A DNA stretch of 64,000 nt from Verrucomicrobiota bacterium (GTDB taxonomy: Bacteria; Verrucomicrobiota; Verrucomicrobiia; Opitutales; Opitutaceae): contig JACRKC010000067.1 of NCBI GenBank assembly GCA_016235555.1, positions 1 through 64,000 on the forward strand, given 5' to 3'. The translations under genes were made by a program, and so were the position numbers. Shown piece after piece: positions 16,859 to 24,738 of this stretch. A model generated the notes under the pieces. The model was given only the letters and a program-made list of their open reading frames with translations. It searched no databases and had not been told where the DNA came from. Position 1 is the stretch's first letter. Each line of letters begins with the position of its first letter.

Positions 16859-18883
16859 TCAGGCTTCGTCGTCGTGACTGGCCTCGCGGGACAAAAGGAG
16901 ATCGGTCGCGTCCTTGTGCTTGGTCTTCGTCGCGATCTCCGCGCGCTGGCCAAGCTGCGCGAGCATCTCGGTCGCGTTCTCGGCGGCCTCGGCGTCGCGC
17001 CGGATGAGCGGCGCGGCCGCGCGCAGCACCGGCACCAGGCGCTGGCGCGCCGACGCCGTGCGCTGGCCGCACGCGCGCGCGTGGCCCTCGGCATCGCCGC
17101 GCGTCGGCACCAGCGTGCGCGGCGCCCAGCCCAGGTAGCGGCCCTTCGCGTCGCAGACATACATGCGGCGGGGATCGAGCATGGAAACGAACGTCGCGTA
17201 TTTCTCGCCGTCCTGGAGCACGTGGTGCTTGCCCTCGGCGTCGACCACGTGGCCTTCATAGTGGTGATCGCCCGGCCCGAGGTTCTCGTCCTCGAAGTTG
17301 AAGCGGCCGTCCTTGCCGACGCGGTGCGTCTCCGCCAACTCCATGCCGAGCAGCTCGGGCACGAGGTGCGCCGGGATCGTCACCAGATGCGGCTGCACGC
17401 GCTCCGCGAAAACTTCCGCCGGGCTCATCCGCCGGCACGTCGTGAGGCGATGGTCCGTGCGGAGCGATTGCTCGATCGCGGCGCGCACGGCCGCCGGATA
17501 TTCCAGCAGTGCGCTCTGGCGCTTCCACTCCTCGTTCGGCGATAGCCGAAACAGCGGGGCCATGAAGCCGCATTGCTCCCAGCCTTCGAGGTCGTGCTCC
17601 TGGCGGTGGTTGATGCGCTCCTGGATGAGATCGAGCAGCTCGACCACCTGGGCGAACGGCGGCGTGACGTTCGCCGTGATCATTTCGCGCAGCGGAGCCG
17701 GCACGAGCAGCGCGGCCCGCTGGAGTTGCAGCAGGTGCTTTTCGCGGCCGTGCAATTCCTCGGGCTCGTTGACGCGGCCGATGCTGCCGCTCTGCGCCGG
17801 CAGCAGCAGGCGATCGCCCGTCTCGTTGTGGATCAGGTTGCCGAGCGATTCGAGCGCGGCCTTGATCTTGAAGTTGCCCTTGCTCGAACCGGCGTAGAGT
17901 CCCTCGGCGAGCGGATTGCCGGACGTATTGCCCTTTTCGACGCGCAGCTTGCCGCCGCTGTGATCGTGCAGCAAGCGCACGACGCGCTCGTCGACGGTCG
18001 CGGTGCCGCGCTCCATGATGAGCGTGCAGCCGTCCGGGTTGTAGCCGCGATTGCCGAGGATGTGCGCGAGCAGGAAAAGCATCTCGCGCTCCTTCAGCCG
18101 CTCCATCTTGCCCGTCGAATCGTTGAGGATTTCCGGCTTCATCCCGCGTCCGATCTGCGAACCGGAGAGCAGCTCCGCGCAGTGGAACTGCAGCACGCGG
18201 CGCATGCCGGTCTGGCCGGGCACGCTGCAATAGATGTCGTGCCAGATGTCGTCGAAGAGCAGGAACGATCCCGGCTTCATGCCGAGGCGCGTCGTGAGCA
18301 CGCTCGGCAAAAACTCCTCGGCCGCGCGGAGCCCGATGCGCGCGACGCGCTTCGTCGCGGCCGTGGGCCGATACTTGTCGCGCATCAGGTTCGGGTAACT
18401 CAGGCCGCCCGGCAGATCGGGACCACGGCCCTTGTCGGGCAGGCCGGGAATCGGCGCGCCCGCGCGCCACTGGCGACGCAGCTCGCGATGCGCGGCGCGA
18501 GCGCGGCCGCTCTTCTGGAAGAAGAGCTGGTGCCAGTAGACGATCGTCTCCTGATCGAGTCCGCCCGCTTCCTTCGGCGCGCGCCGGCGATCGATCATCG
18601 TCTTCCAATCGCGGTTGCTCGCGCGCCACTTCTCGAAATACAATTTCCGGATCGCGCCCTCCGAGTAGCGCTCGCCGTTGTGCGTGCGCAGCACCTCGGC
18701 CTCGATCGCCGGTTGCTTCTTCGGCGCGGCGTCGATGCGCTCCATCATCGCGATGCGTGCCTTGACGTGCGGCTTCTCCTCGTCCGGCAGCGCGCCGTAT
18801 TCCTGGTCCGCCATCATCGCGCGCACGATCGGCGACGCGGAGGATTGGGAGGAAAGACCTTCTGCGAGAGAGAGCGTCATCAT
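16859..18883 (-). CDS. DDE transposase (Mu/BcepMu-like TnpA)
   Basis: A 674-residue transposase that integrates and replicates the phage by transposition. ATG 18883 has an AAGGAG site upstream and overlaps the previous stop. The helical N-terminal part is followed by an RNase-H-like core: FLLFDDIWHD (Asp211/212) as the first acidic residue, and KGNFKIKAALESLGNLI with Glu345 as the probable third. At the expected second position the sequence reads LIMERGTATVDE (Glu291) rather than the usual DNG. A C-terminal beta domain follows. The residue assignment is by pattern, but context makes the role secure. Confidence 0.88.
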   Translation of the reverse strand: MMTLSLAEGLSSQSSASPIVRAMMADQEYGALPDEEKPHVKARIAMMERIDAAPKKQPAIEAEVLRTHNGERYSEGAIRKLYFEKWRASNRDWKTMIDRRRAPKEAGGLDQETIVYWHQLFFQKSGRARAAHRELRRQWRAGAPIPGLPDKGRGPDLPGGLSYPNLMRDKYRPTAATKRVARIGLRAAEEFLPSVLTTRLGMKPGSFLLFDDIWHDIYCSVPGQTGMRRVLQFHCAELLSGSQIGRGMKPEILNDSTGKMERLKEREMLFLLAHILGNRGYNPDGCTLIMERGTATVDERVVRLLHDHSGGKLRVEKGNTSGNPLAEGLYAGSSKGNFKIKAALESLGNLIHNETGDRLLLPAQSGSIGRVNEPEELHGREKHLLQLQRAALLVPAPLREMITANVTPPFAQVVELLDLIQERINHRQEHDLEGWEQCGFMAPLFRLSPNEEWKRQSALLEYPAAVRAAIEQSLRTDHRLTTCRRMSPAEVFAERVQPHLVTIPAHLVPELLGMELAETHRVGKDGRFNFEDENLGPGDHHYEGHVVDAEGKHHVLQDGEKYATFVSMLDPRRMYVCDAKGRYLGWAPRTLVPTRGDAEGHARACGQRTASARQRLVPVLRAAAPLIRRDAEAAENATEMLAQLGQRAEIATKTKHKDATDLLLSREASHDDEA

Positions 18884-19620
18884 GACTTCGCTCCTTTCTT
18901 GAGCGTCGCCGCGATACGTTCCTGGGCGTCGACCAGATTGCCGTGGAGCGTGCGGCGATGCTCCTCGGTGCAATCGTTCCACCAGCCGTCTTTCAGCGCC
19001 TCCTCGATCAGTGTGTTGAGCCGATATGCACGCTCTTCCCAGCCGTGTGGAATCTTCGACTCCGCGGGCGCGGCCGGCGTCGCGTCTGCGGTGACGTCGC
19101 CGCTCGCGGCCTCCTTCGCGGGCTTGCGCGTATTGCCGCCCTTGGCCGCGCCACCCTGCTCCTTCTTCGTGATGCCGAATTCGCGCATCACCTCGGCGGC
19201 CGTCTTGCCGTCCGTCACCTTCGCGACCGCGCGGAGCATTTTCTCCTGCTTCTCCTCGGGCATGTCCGCGATCGACGTCGTGAGCAGCGCCTGGCCGTCG
19301 AGGAGCGCGACGCGCTTCTTCGCGCCCTTGAACATCTCGCGGGCACGCCACGCCTGCGCCTCGGAGCAGCCGACGTGCTGCTGCACCACCTCGGCCCATT
19401 TCAAGCTTTCAGCCTGAAAGCTTGAACCGTTGCGGGCGCCGCCGTGGCTCTTCCCGTAGGTCTTGAAGAGCCGCTCCAACTCCGCGCCCATGAGCACCAT
19501 GAACGCGGCGGATTGGCCGGCCGCGACGCGCGCGGATTGCCAGTATTGTTTGGCCTGGGCGAAGTCCGACGCGATGGCCGGCGCCGCCGAGGGTTTGAGA
19601 GCTGGGGAATTTTTACTCAT
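18880..19620 (-). CDS. Phage early protein upstream of transposase (246 aa)
   Basis: Begins MSKNSPALKPSAAPAIASDF. The helical core (AAFMVLMGAELERLFKTYGK, VQQHVGCSEAQAWRAREMFK) recalls proteins that accompany phage transposases and may bind DNA. The C-terminal half has a low-complexity stretch followed by a helical domain (HGWEERAYRLNTLIEEALKD). SSFQAESLK is encoded by the palindrome at 19400-19426. Function unknown. Confidence 0.65.
   Translation of the reverse strand: MSKNSPALKPSAAPAIASDFAQAKQYWQSARVAAGQSAAFMVLMGAELERLFKTYGKSHGGARNGSSFQAESLKWAEVVQQHVGCSEAQAWRAREMFKGAKKRVALLDGQALLTTSIADMPEEKQEKMLRAVAKVTDGKTAAEVMREFGITKKEQGGAAKGGNTRKPAKEAASGDVTADATPAAPAESKIPHGWEERAYRLNTLIEEALKDGWWNDCTEEHRRTLHGNLVDAQERIAATLKKGAKS
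19400..19426. repeat. Palindrome within an early gene, copy 2
   Basis: Perfect 12-base arms ttcaagctttca and tgaaagcttgaa around loop gcc. It lies in frame in the gene upstream of the transposase and matches the copy at 14251-14273. Confidence 0.8.
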
Positions 19621-19829
19621 TTCGGAAGGGAGATTTGTTCGGCCGTCGCGATCTTCCCGGCGATGAACGCGAGCTTCATCATCGAGCGGAAACCGGTGAC
19701 GGGCATTTCGAGGCTGCCCGGCGTTTGGAGATCGGGGTTGCCGCGCACCAGGTCGTCCCATAGCGCGTCGAATTCTGCGTCCGGCATTTCCAGGAGCGGC
19801 AGGAGGTGGGAGAAGCGCTGCGTGCTCAT
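19617..19829 (-). CDS. Small phage protein (70 aa)
   Basis: Acidic N-terminal half (PLLEMPDAEFDALWDDLVRG) and hydrophobic helix (FRSMMKLAFIAGKIATAEQI). ATG 19829; the stop overlaps the next start (ATGA). No family recognised. Confidence 0.6.
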   Translation of the reverse strand: MSTQRFSHLLPLLEMPDAEFDALWDDLVRGNPDLQTPGSLEMPVTGFRSMMKLAFIAGKIATAEQISLPK

Positions 19830-19832
19830 GGT

Positions 19833-20210
19833 TCAGCACGCGATGGCCGGCGTTTGGATGTCGTCGATCACCAGGACGCCGGTGCGCTCCGCGCGGAGCC
19901 GGTTGTCGGTGTCGATCACCTTCGTGAGCGCGGCGATCATCGCGACGCGGCGGAAAGCGCGCAGCGCGCGGTCGTGCGCCAGCTCGGCGCGGATCAGCGC
20001 GAGGTAATCCGCCTCCTGGTGAATCCGCAGCCAGGAGCGCGCCTGCTTGCACGTGAGCTTGTGCCTGTAGGCGAAGCGACGCAGCGCGCGGCGCTGATCG
20101 TCGGCGGCTTCGCGGGTGTCGCGTTCGAGCGTGCGGGCCTGTGCGAGATCGTCGAACGCCTGGGCAACGCTGGGGTGGATGATTTCTGTCGTAGCGGTAG
20201 CGGTGTTCAT
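19833..20210 (-). CDS. Helical phage protein (125 aa)
   Basis: Starts MNTATATTEIIHPSVAQAFD at ATG 20210. Arg-rich helices (LERDTREAADDQRRALRRFA, YRHKLTCKQARSWLRIHQEA). Three bases separate it from the next gene. No family recognised; DNA binding is possible. Confidence 0.6.
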   Translation of the reverse strand: MNTATATTEIIHPSVAQAFDDLAQARTLERDTREAADDQRRALRRFAYRHKLTCKQARSWLRIHQEADYLALIRAELAHDRALRAFRRVAMIAALTKVIDTDNRLRAERTGVLVIDDIQTPAIAC

Positions 20211-20256
20211 AGCGGGTGGTTCGGGAGAAAGATTCCGGCGCGATGGGTCTCGTTGG

Positions 20257-20685
20257 TTATCCGCGTGCGGCCGAGACGGCCGATGCTGACTTGGTTGCGG
20301 TCGCGCCCGAAAAAGGTGTGCCCGCGGTCGCGAGCTGGCGGATGCGATCGGCGAGGTTCAGCAGGCGCGCCGCGGAGAGCGGCGTGAGCGCGGCCAGGAA
20401 GGCGTCGTCCAGGCTCGCGTCATCGTAGTCGGCCGTGCGCAGCGCGTAGGCGAGGAGCGAGGCGCGCAGCACGCGCTTGTGGTCGCGCTCGCCCCGGCCG
20501 GCGTTGTGCGAGTGCCCGGTCAGCTCGCCGCGATCGTAAAGGCGCTCGATCGTGCTCTCCGTCAGGCCGAGCACTGCCGCCGCCTGGCGGAGCGTGAACC
20601 ATTCCTGCGCGATTGGAAACCGGAACGGCAGTTCCTGCGTGGATTGCGCGGCGGCCTTGCGGATTCTGGCGGCGACGGCGGACAT
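20257..20685 (-). CDS. Excisionase/MerR-like helix-turn-helix protein
   Basis: A 142-residue protein with EWFTLRQAAAVLGLTESTIE and RLYDRGELTGHSHNAGRGER, the arrangement of an excisionase-type winged HTH (binding motif LTESTIERLYDRGEL at about 38-52). The C-terminal half is helical. Likely an early transcriptional or transposition regulator. Confidence 0.72.
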   Translation of the reverse strand: MSAVAARIRKAAAQSTQELPFRFPIAQEWFTLRQAAAVLGLTESTIERLYDRGELTGHSHNAGRGERDHKRVLRASLLAYALRTADYDDASLDDAFLAALTPLSAARLLNLADRIRQLATAGTPFSGATATKSASAVSAARG

Positions 20686-20729
20686 CGTTAGGATTGCGCG
20701 CCTCCATCGGCGCAGTCAGTGTCGCGGCC

Positions 20730-21179
20730 ATGCCCACTCTCACGATGATCACCGCGATCGCCGGGTTGGTGTTTGGCCTCGTCGGTGCGGTGCTCGGCGT
20801 GATCAACCTTTGGCGCGCGCTGGATCGCGACCGCATCAAGCTGCTGGTCGTGCCCCGGCCGTGGGCCGACAGCACCGGTCAATCCGGCCTCTGCCTCGAC
20901 GTGATAAACCGCGGCGAGTATGCGGTGACGATTAGTGCCGTGGGCATCCTCCTGCGCGGCGACGAGAAGCTTGAGTGGCAGTTCGTGCCGATCGACGAGA
21001 AGCGGCGTTGTCCGTATCGGCTCGAACCACACGACGCCGTAACCTTCCGCGCGAAGCCGGGGGCTGAGCAGGACAAGAAATTGGTCGAGTGCGGTCGTTG
21101 CGCCTTCGCGCGCACCGCCTGCGGCCACACCGCCATTGGCAGCTCCGGCTACCTCCGCAGCGTTCTCCGGCGAAAGTGA
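20730..21179 (+). CDS. Membrane-anchored protein, opposite strand in early operon
   Basis: A 149-residue protein on the + strand within the leftward early operon. It starts with one membrane helix (MITAIAGLVFGLVGAVLGVI), followed by a beta-rich domain with LCLDVINRGEYAVTISAVGI and RCPYRLEPHDAVTFRAKPGA. Codon third positions are strongly G/C in this frame. An opposite-strand reading (21242 to 20688) starts with a GTGA overlap, but most of it looks like the antisense of this gene. Likely a lysogeny-expressed cargo gene; function unknown. Confidence 0.65.
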   Translation: MPTLTMITAIAGLVFGLVGAVLGVINLWRALDRDRIKLLVVPRPWADSTGQSGLCLDVINRGEYAVTISAVGILLRGDEKLEWQFVPIDEKRRCPYRLEPHDAVTFRAKPGAEQDKKLVECGRCAFARTACGHTAIGSSGYLRSVLRRK

Positions 21180-21238
21180 CCGCACGTCGATCTCGTCGTC
21201 GTAAACTTCGACGATCAGGTCGTTGATCGGATAGCGTT

Positions 21239-21463
21239 TCACGGCTTCGGCCCTCCGTTGCTGCTCCGCCGAAAATCTAGCACGAGCTGATCGTGCGCGT
21301 TGATGAGCGCCTCGCAGTTGGCCGCGAGTTGATTGTATCGGCCGGCGAGTGCGGACGTGCCGGATATGAGCGCTAGGTCGCGATAAAGCGCGGCACGCCG
21401 GGAGAGCGGCTGTGACTCAATCTGCTCCAGCACAAAACAAGTGATGTGAGTGAGCGGTTTCAT
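21239..21463 (-). CDS. Small phage protein (74 aa)
   Basis: Second gene of the early operon, with ATG 21463 overlapping the stop of the gp16-like gene (ATGA). Helical (HITCFVLEQIESQPLSRRAA, YNQLAANCEALINAHDQLVL). No family recognised. Confidence 0.6.
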   Translation of the reverse strand: MKPLTHITCFVLEQIESQPLSRRAALYRDLALISGTSALAGRYNQLAANCEALINAHDQLVLDFRRSSNGGPKP

Positions 21464-21645
21464 CGAAGTGCTTCCACGGCTGCCGAAATCTTCCGCGAAA
21501 GGTGGCTGGAACGTTCTCCACGGACGGCGGCTTTCACGCTGCGCGTCTTGTAGCCGTGCAACGCGGCGAATCGCGCGTATGTCAGGCCGGCGGCGACGAG
21601 TTTCGCGCGGAGCTGACGGGTTTTGTGGATTGACCGAGAGTCCAT
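21460..21645 (-). CDS. BcepMu gp16-like small HTH protein
   Basis: A 61-residue basic protein and the first gene of the leftward early operon. The core LRAKLVAAGLTYARFAALHG and TRSVKAAVRGERSSHLSRKI follows the pattern of the BcepMu gp16 family, small HTH proteins next to the repressor of transposable phages. It probably acts like Ner/Cro to turn down early transcription. The operator region lies just upstream. Confidence 0.72.
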   Translation of the reverse strand: MDSRSIHKTRQLRAKLVAAGLTYARFAALHGYKTRSVKAAVRGERSSHLSRKISAAVEALR

Positions 21646-21713
21646 ATTTCTTTGATGTGTCTAATCAGACACAAACAAACTGGATACTTTGCAAGATAAA
21701 TTAGACACATCTC
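21646..21713. promoter_or_regulatory. Early/repressor divergent operator region
   Basis: The A+T-rich gap between the divergent gp16-like gene and the repressor. The 12-mer gatgtgtctaat (21654-21665) recurs as a perfect inverted copy at 21700-21711, and tgtgtctaatcagacaca (21656-21673) is itself a palindrome with one mismatched pair. These are likely repressor or gp16 operators. The second site lies within the first codons of the repressor gene, consistent with autoregulation. Confidence 0.7.
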
Positions 21714-22342
21714 CGGGGTTTTTTGGATTACGCCTGCGTGCCCACGTTGAAGGAAAAGGCACGATCGAGCAGGCCTATCAGGACATCGGCGTCAGTCGTG
21801 CGACATTGTTCAATTGGTTCGATCGCAAAACTCCGCCTCCGGGGGAAGAGAAGCTGGAGAAACTTAGACGGTATCTAGGAAAACATGCAGCGTGGATATT
21901 GGATGGCATCCAGAATCGCGAGGCGCCCATTTCGCATGTCGTCGTGGAAACGACCCCCGTGCGCTACGTGCCTCTGGTCTCATGGGCGCATGCTGGGGCG
22001 GCTGTTAGCTACGAGGAAATCCCGCGCGATGAGCGCGAGCGCGTGGCTACGATGTGCACCGATCCACGCGCGCTCGCGGTTACGATCGAAGGCGAATCGA
22101 TGCTACCGGACTTCAAACCGGGCGATCGCTTGATTGTTGCTCCATCTCGCGATCCCCGCAACGGCCACCCGGTTGTAGCGAAGCTCTCTGATGATGGCAT
22201 CGTCGTGCGGCTTTATCATCGGCTGAATGCACGCACCGTGCGGCTGTCGAGTTTGCGCCCAGAGATCTACCCATCAATCGACTACGCCGCTACCGATCTT
22301 CAGTGGTGCTGGCCGGTCGAAGAATTGAATCGCAAAGTCTAG
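21689..22342 (+). CDS. S24/LexA-type prophage repressor
   Basis: A 217-residue CI-like repressor. The N-terminal HTH includes IEQAYQDIGVSRATLFNWFD (26-45). The C-terminal S24 domain has a likely Ala102-Gly103 cleavage site (WAHAGAAV) and nucleophile Ser137 (IEGESMLPDFKPGDRLIV). At the usual catalytic Lys position the sequence is IVVRLYHR, so Arg174 may replace it. The start is a TTG; an in-frame stop at 21662 limits upstream choices and CTG 21680 is the only near alternative. It opposes the early operon and is followed four bases later by a secreted-protein gene. Confidence 0.85.
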   Translation: MQDKLDTSPGFFGLRLRAHVEGKGTIEQAYQDIGVSRATLFNWFDRKTPPPGEEKLEKLRRYLGKHAAWILDGIQNREAPISHVVVETTPVRYVPLVSWAHAGAAVSYEEIPRDERERVATMCTDPRALAVTIEGESMLPDFKPGDRLIVAPSRDPRNGHPVVAKLSDDGIVVRLYHRLNARTVRLSSLRPEIYPSIDYAATDLQWCWPVEELNRKV

Positions 22343-22346
22343 TCCG

Positions 22347-23228
22347 ATGAAAACCAAGCACCTCGCTTCGCTCCTTTGCCTGTTCGCATGCACCGCACCC
22401 GCCCAGGTCACGTCATACCAACCGCCGTCGATTCAGAGCATCACGCAAGTCTCGAAGTCAGGCGGTTCGGCAGGAACCACGCTCTCGTTGACCGTCACGA
22501 TCGCGCGCGGCACCGACCCTTCGCCTTCAATCGTTGGGCTCTCCTACGAATTTGGTCAGAATTCCATTTCCGCTTCTGAGTTCCCGCAGGGTCGCACCGT
22601 GATCCCGGTCGCAATCGAAATCAAAACTACAAGCGTCGTCGGCGCCTATCTCCTTGATCATATTTCGATCACCCATTCGGCCGGCATCACCAGCTACTGG
22701 CGCGACGGCTCGATCACCCACCTCGGCTATCCGGCCGCCGGTCTACCCACGCGGCACTCCTTCAACCTCGCCGCTGGCGATTTCAGCGTCGTCGCACCGG
22801 GCACGCAAGTGCCGACGACGCCTCCGGTCGTCACGCAATTCACGGGCCGCGCGATCAATCTCTCCACGCGCGGCTTCGTGGGCACAGGCGATCAGGTGAT
22901 GATTGTCGGCATCGTAGTCGCATCCGGCACGAAGTCCTTTCTTTTTCGCGCCGTTGGGCCGGGGCTTGGCGCGCTCGGCCTCTCCGGTTTCGTCCGCGAT
23001 CCGAAGATCGAGTTGAAAGATCAGACCGGCGCCACGATTGCCGAGAACGACAACTGGTCGTCACAACTCCTCGGCGACATGCAGAGCGTCGGCGCATTCG
23101 GTCTATCCACCGCCAGCAAGGACGCTGCGCTCAAAGCTACGCTCGCGGCCGGCAACTACACGCTCACCATCAGCAGCGCAGATGGCAGCACCGGCATCGC
23201 GATTGCCGAGGCCTACGAGCTTCCTTGA
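22347..23228 (+). CDS. Secreted cargo protein with host-type C-terminal domain
   Basis: A 293-residue protein with a signal peptide (MKTKHLASLLCLFACTAPAQ), an N-terminal beta-rich part and a C-terminal domain (about 170-293: INLSTRGFVGTGDQVMIVGI, FLFRAVGPGLGALGLSGF, AGNYTLTISSADGS). The domain matches the C-termini of two host genes at 53020-53847 and 53858-54691 (shared STR, GFVV, LVRAVGP, GAFAL, AYT positions). It starts four bases after the repressor stop, so it is probably transcribed with the repressor in lysogens. No phage structural role is apparent. Confidence 0.8.
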   Translation: MKTKHLASLLCLFACTAPAQVTSYQPPSIQSITQVSKSGGSAGTTLSLTVTIARGTDPSPSIVGLSYEFGQNSISASEFPQGRTVIPVAIEIKTTSVVGAYLLDHISITHSAGITSYWRDGSITHLGYPAAGLPTRHSFNLAAGDFSVVAPGTQVPTTPPVVTQFTGRAINLSTRGFVGTGDQVMIVGIVVASGTKSFLFRAVGPGLGALGLSGFVRDPKIELKDQTGATIAENDNWSSQLLGDMQSVGAFGLSTASKDAALKATLAAGNYTLTISSADGSTGIAIAEAYELP

Positions 23229-23439
23229 TGCCACCGCTGGGAAGTTTTCCGCCGGGAAGTAAAAAATAATCGTTCAGCAGCCCCAGCAACGGCTCTAGGC
23301 CAACCGGATTTTCGCGCGTTCGGTTAGGGTGGTGGCAGTTACATGCCGCCGCCCGCCCGCAAGCAATCCCATTCATCCGAATTTCTCGCGCAGCAGCGCC
23401 AGATCGTCCGCGATTTCCTGCGCGACACCGGCTACCACG

Positions 23440-23706
23440 CTACGGCTTCTGCGGCGGCTTCCCGCGGCGCGGCGGTTCAACCGGAAGCTCGCCTTGAAAC
23501 GGCGGAGAAATTTTCAGGTCGGTCACTATCTGCCGCACCGCGCAATACCATTGGATCATTTCTGCGAAAGGCACCTGTAGTTCATGCCTTTCACCTTTGT
23601 GGTCAATGTAGCGTAGACTCAGGAGCATATCCTCCGGGCTCCGTCCTCGTAATAACGCTGCACCAGTGGCCTTCTGCACGGCAGGTGGCGGCTGAGATTC
23701 GCTCAT
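23440..23706 (-). CDS. Small phage protein on minus strand (88 aa)
   Basis: Starts at ATG 23706 and reads MSESQPPPAVQKATGAALLR, then MLLSLRYIDHKGERHELQVP and FAEMIQWYCAVRQIVTDLKI, ending in a Pro/Lys-rich tail. It looks like a folded domain. It is wholly antisense to a longer + strand frame (23343-23753) whose second half looks non-coding, although that frame ends in a GTGA junction with the next gene. The minus reading is preferred. Confidence 0.5.
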   Translation of the reverse strand: MSESQPPPAVQKATGAALLRGRSPEDMLLSLRYIDHKGERHELQVPFAEMIQWYCAVRQIVTDLKISPPFQGELPVEPPRRGKPPQKP

Positions 23707-23749
23707 TCTGCGAGCCTGCCAAAAAACACCGTGGAAAGCGAGGCCAGCG

Positions 23750-23974
23750 GTGAGCGGCGAACTCGCAACCGTCTTTGGTCACAGCGTCGAACGTAAGCGC
23801 GGCAGCGTGCATCTGCTCCTGCGCACCGATCTCGGCGCGCAGACGTTCCGCCTCACGCCGGCCGACGCGCAGCAAGTCGGCTCCGATCTGCGCATCAAGG
23901 CCGTGCATCCGCCCGGCGAACGCGCGCCCGACCCATCCGCGCCCGTGGAAAAACCCGGCGGCGGCATTCTCTGA
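23750..23974 (+). CDS. Small phage protein (74 aa)
   Basis: Begins at GTG 23750 and reads VFGHSVERKRGSVHLLLRTD and FRLTPADAQQVGSDLRIKAV. No family recognised. It leads into the lysis genes, with 14 bases to the next start. Confidence 0.55.
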   Translation: MSGELATVFGHSVERKRGSVHLLLRTDLGAQTFRLTPADAQQVGSDLRIKAVHPPGERAPDPSAPVEKPGGGIL

Positions 23975-23988
23975 TTTTTTTTCGTCCC

Positions 23989-24435
23989 ATGAACAAAACC
24001 ATCCATCCGATTCGGTTCGTTGCCGCGGTCATCGCGATCGCGTTCGTCGTCATGCTCGCCCTGTTCGTTGTTCAGTCCGCGCACGCGCAGGCCGCGCCGG
24101 CCGACAGCACCGCAGCGATTGCTCCTGCTCCCGCGCCGGCGGATTCGAGCGCTGGCGTCATCGCCTCGTTCATCACCGGCCTCGCGGGCTCGCACCCGTG
24201 GATCGTGACGCTCGCGACGATCATCGGTGCGCTGCGCCTGGTCTTCAAACCGATCGTCAGCGGCGTCGAGGCGTATGTGAAATCGACGCCATCGAGCACC
24301 GATGACGAGTTGGTCGAGAAGGTCGAGCACTCGGCCGCGTTCAAGTCGTTCGCCTGGTGCCTCGACTTCTTCGGCTCGATCAAGATCGGCCCGCAGTTCA
24401 CCGCGAAGCCCAAAGGCGAAAGCCCGAGCGCCTGA
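23989..24435 (+). CDS. Holin-like membrane protein
   Basis: A 148-residue protein with an N-terminal hydrophobic or signal segment (FVAAVIAIAFVVMLALFVVQ) and a second membrane segment (SHPWIVTLATIIGALRLVFK), then a soluble C-terminus. Size, two hydrophobic segments and position before the spanin genes suggest a holin or pinholin. No endolysin gene was recognised next to it, so the lysis role is inferred. Confidence 0.6.
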   Translation: MNKTIHPIRFVAAVIAIAFVVMLALFVVQSAHAQAAPADSTAAIAPAPAPADSSAGVIASFITGLAGSHPWIVTLATIIGALRLVFKPIVSGVEAYVKSTPSSTDDELVEKVEHSAAFKSFAWCLDFFGSIKIGPQFTAKPKGESPSA

Positions 24436-24438
24436 ATC

Positions 24439-24738
24439 ATGCTCGCGCTGCTCACGTCGATCGCGCGCGCCCTGGCGGCGTTTCTGGAAATTCGTGCCGT
24501 CACCGCCCGCTACGATCTGCAGCGCCGCATCGAAAACGACATCGCGGCCGATGAAAACGAAATCGCTGATCTCCGCGCTCGCGGTGATGACGCTAGCCAG
24601 CGCCGGGCTGACCTCCTGCGCCAGCGTGTCGTCCGCGCCGCCGGCGTCGCAGCAAATCTATCAGCCGCGAGTGCTCCGCCTCCAGGCGGGCCAGGCGGTG
24701 ATGACGCGGGACGGAACCTACGTGCCGCAAACGGATGA
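24439..24738 (+). CDS. Putative inner-membrane spanin (Rz-like)
   Basis: A 99-residue protein with a short hydrophobic N-terminus (MLALLTSIARALAAFLEI) and a charged helical stretch (LQRRIENDIAADENEIADLR) likely to be a coiled coil. A lipoprotein gene begins inside it in another frame at 24551. Nested small coiled-coil and lipoprotein genes in a lysis region are the hallmark of Rz/Rz1 spanins. Confidence 0.6.
   Translation: MLALLTSIARALAAFLEIRAVTARYDLQRRIENDIAADENEIADLRARGDDASQRRADLLRQRVVRAAGVAANLSAASAPPPGGPGGDDAGRNLRAANG

Noticed and set aside
20688-21242. Minus-strand frame with a GTGA start opposite the 149-residue membrane gene
   Set aside because: The start is plausible but most of the product is His/Asp/Arg-rich antisense-like sequence; a short N-terminal gene cannot be fully excluded.
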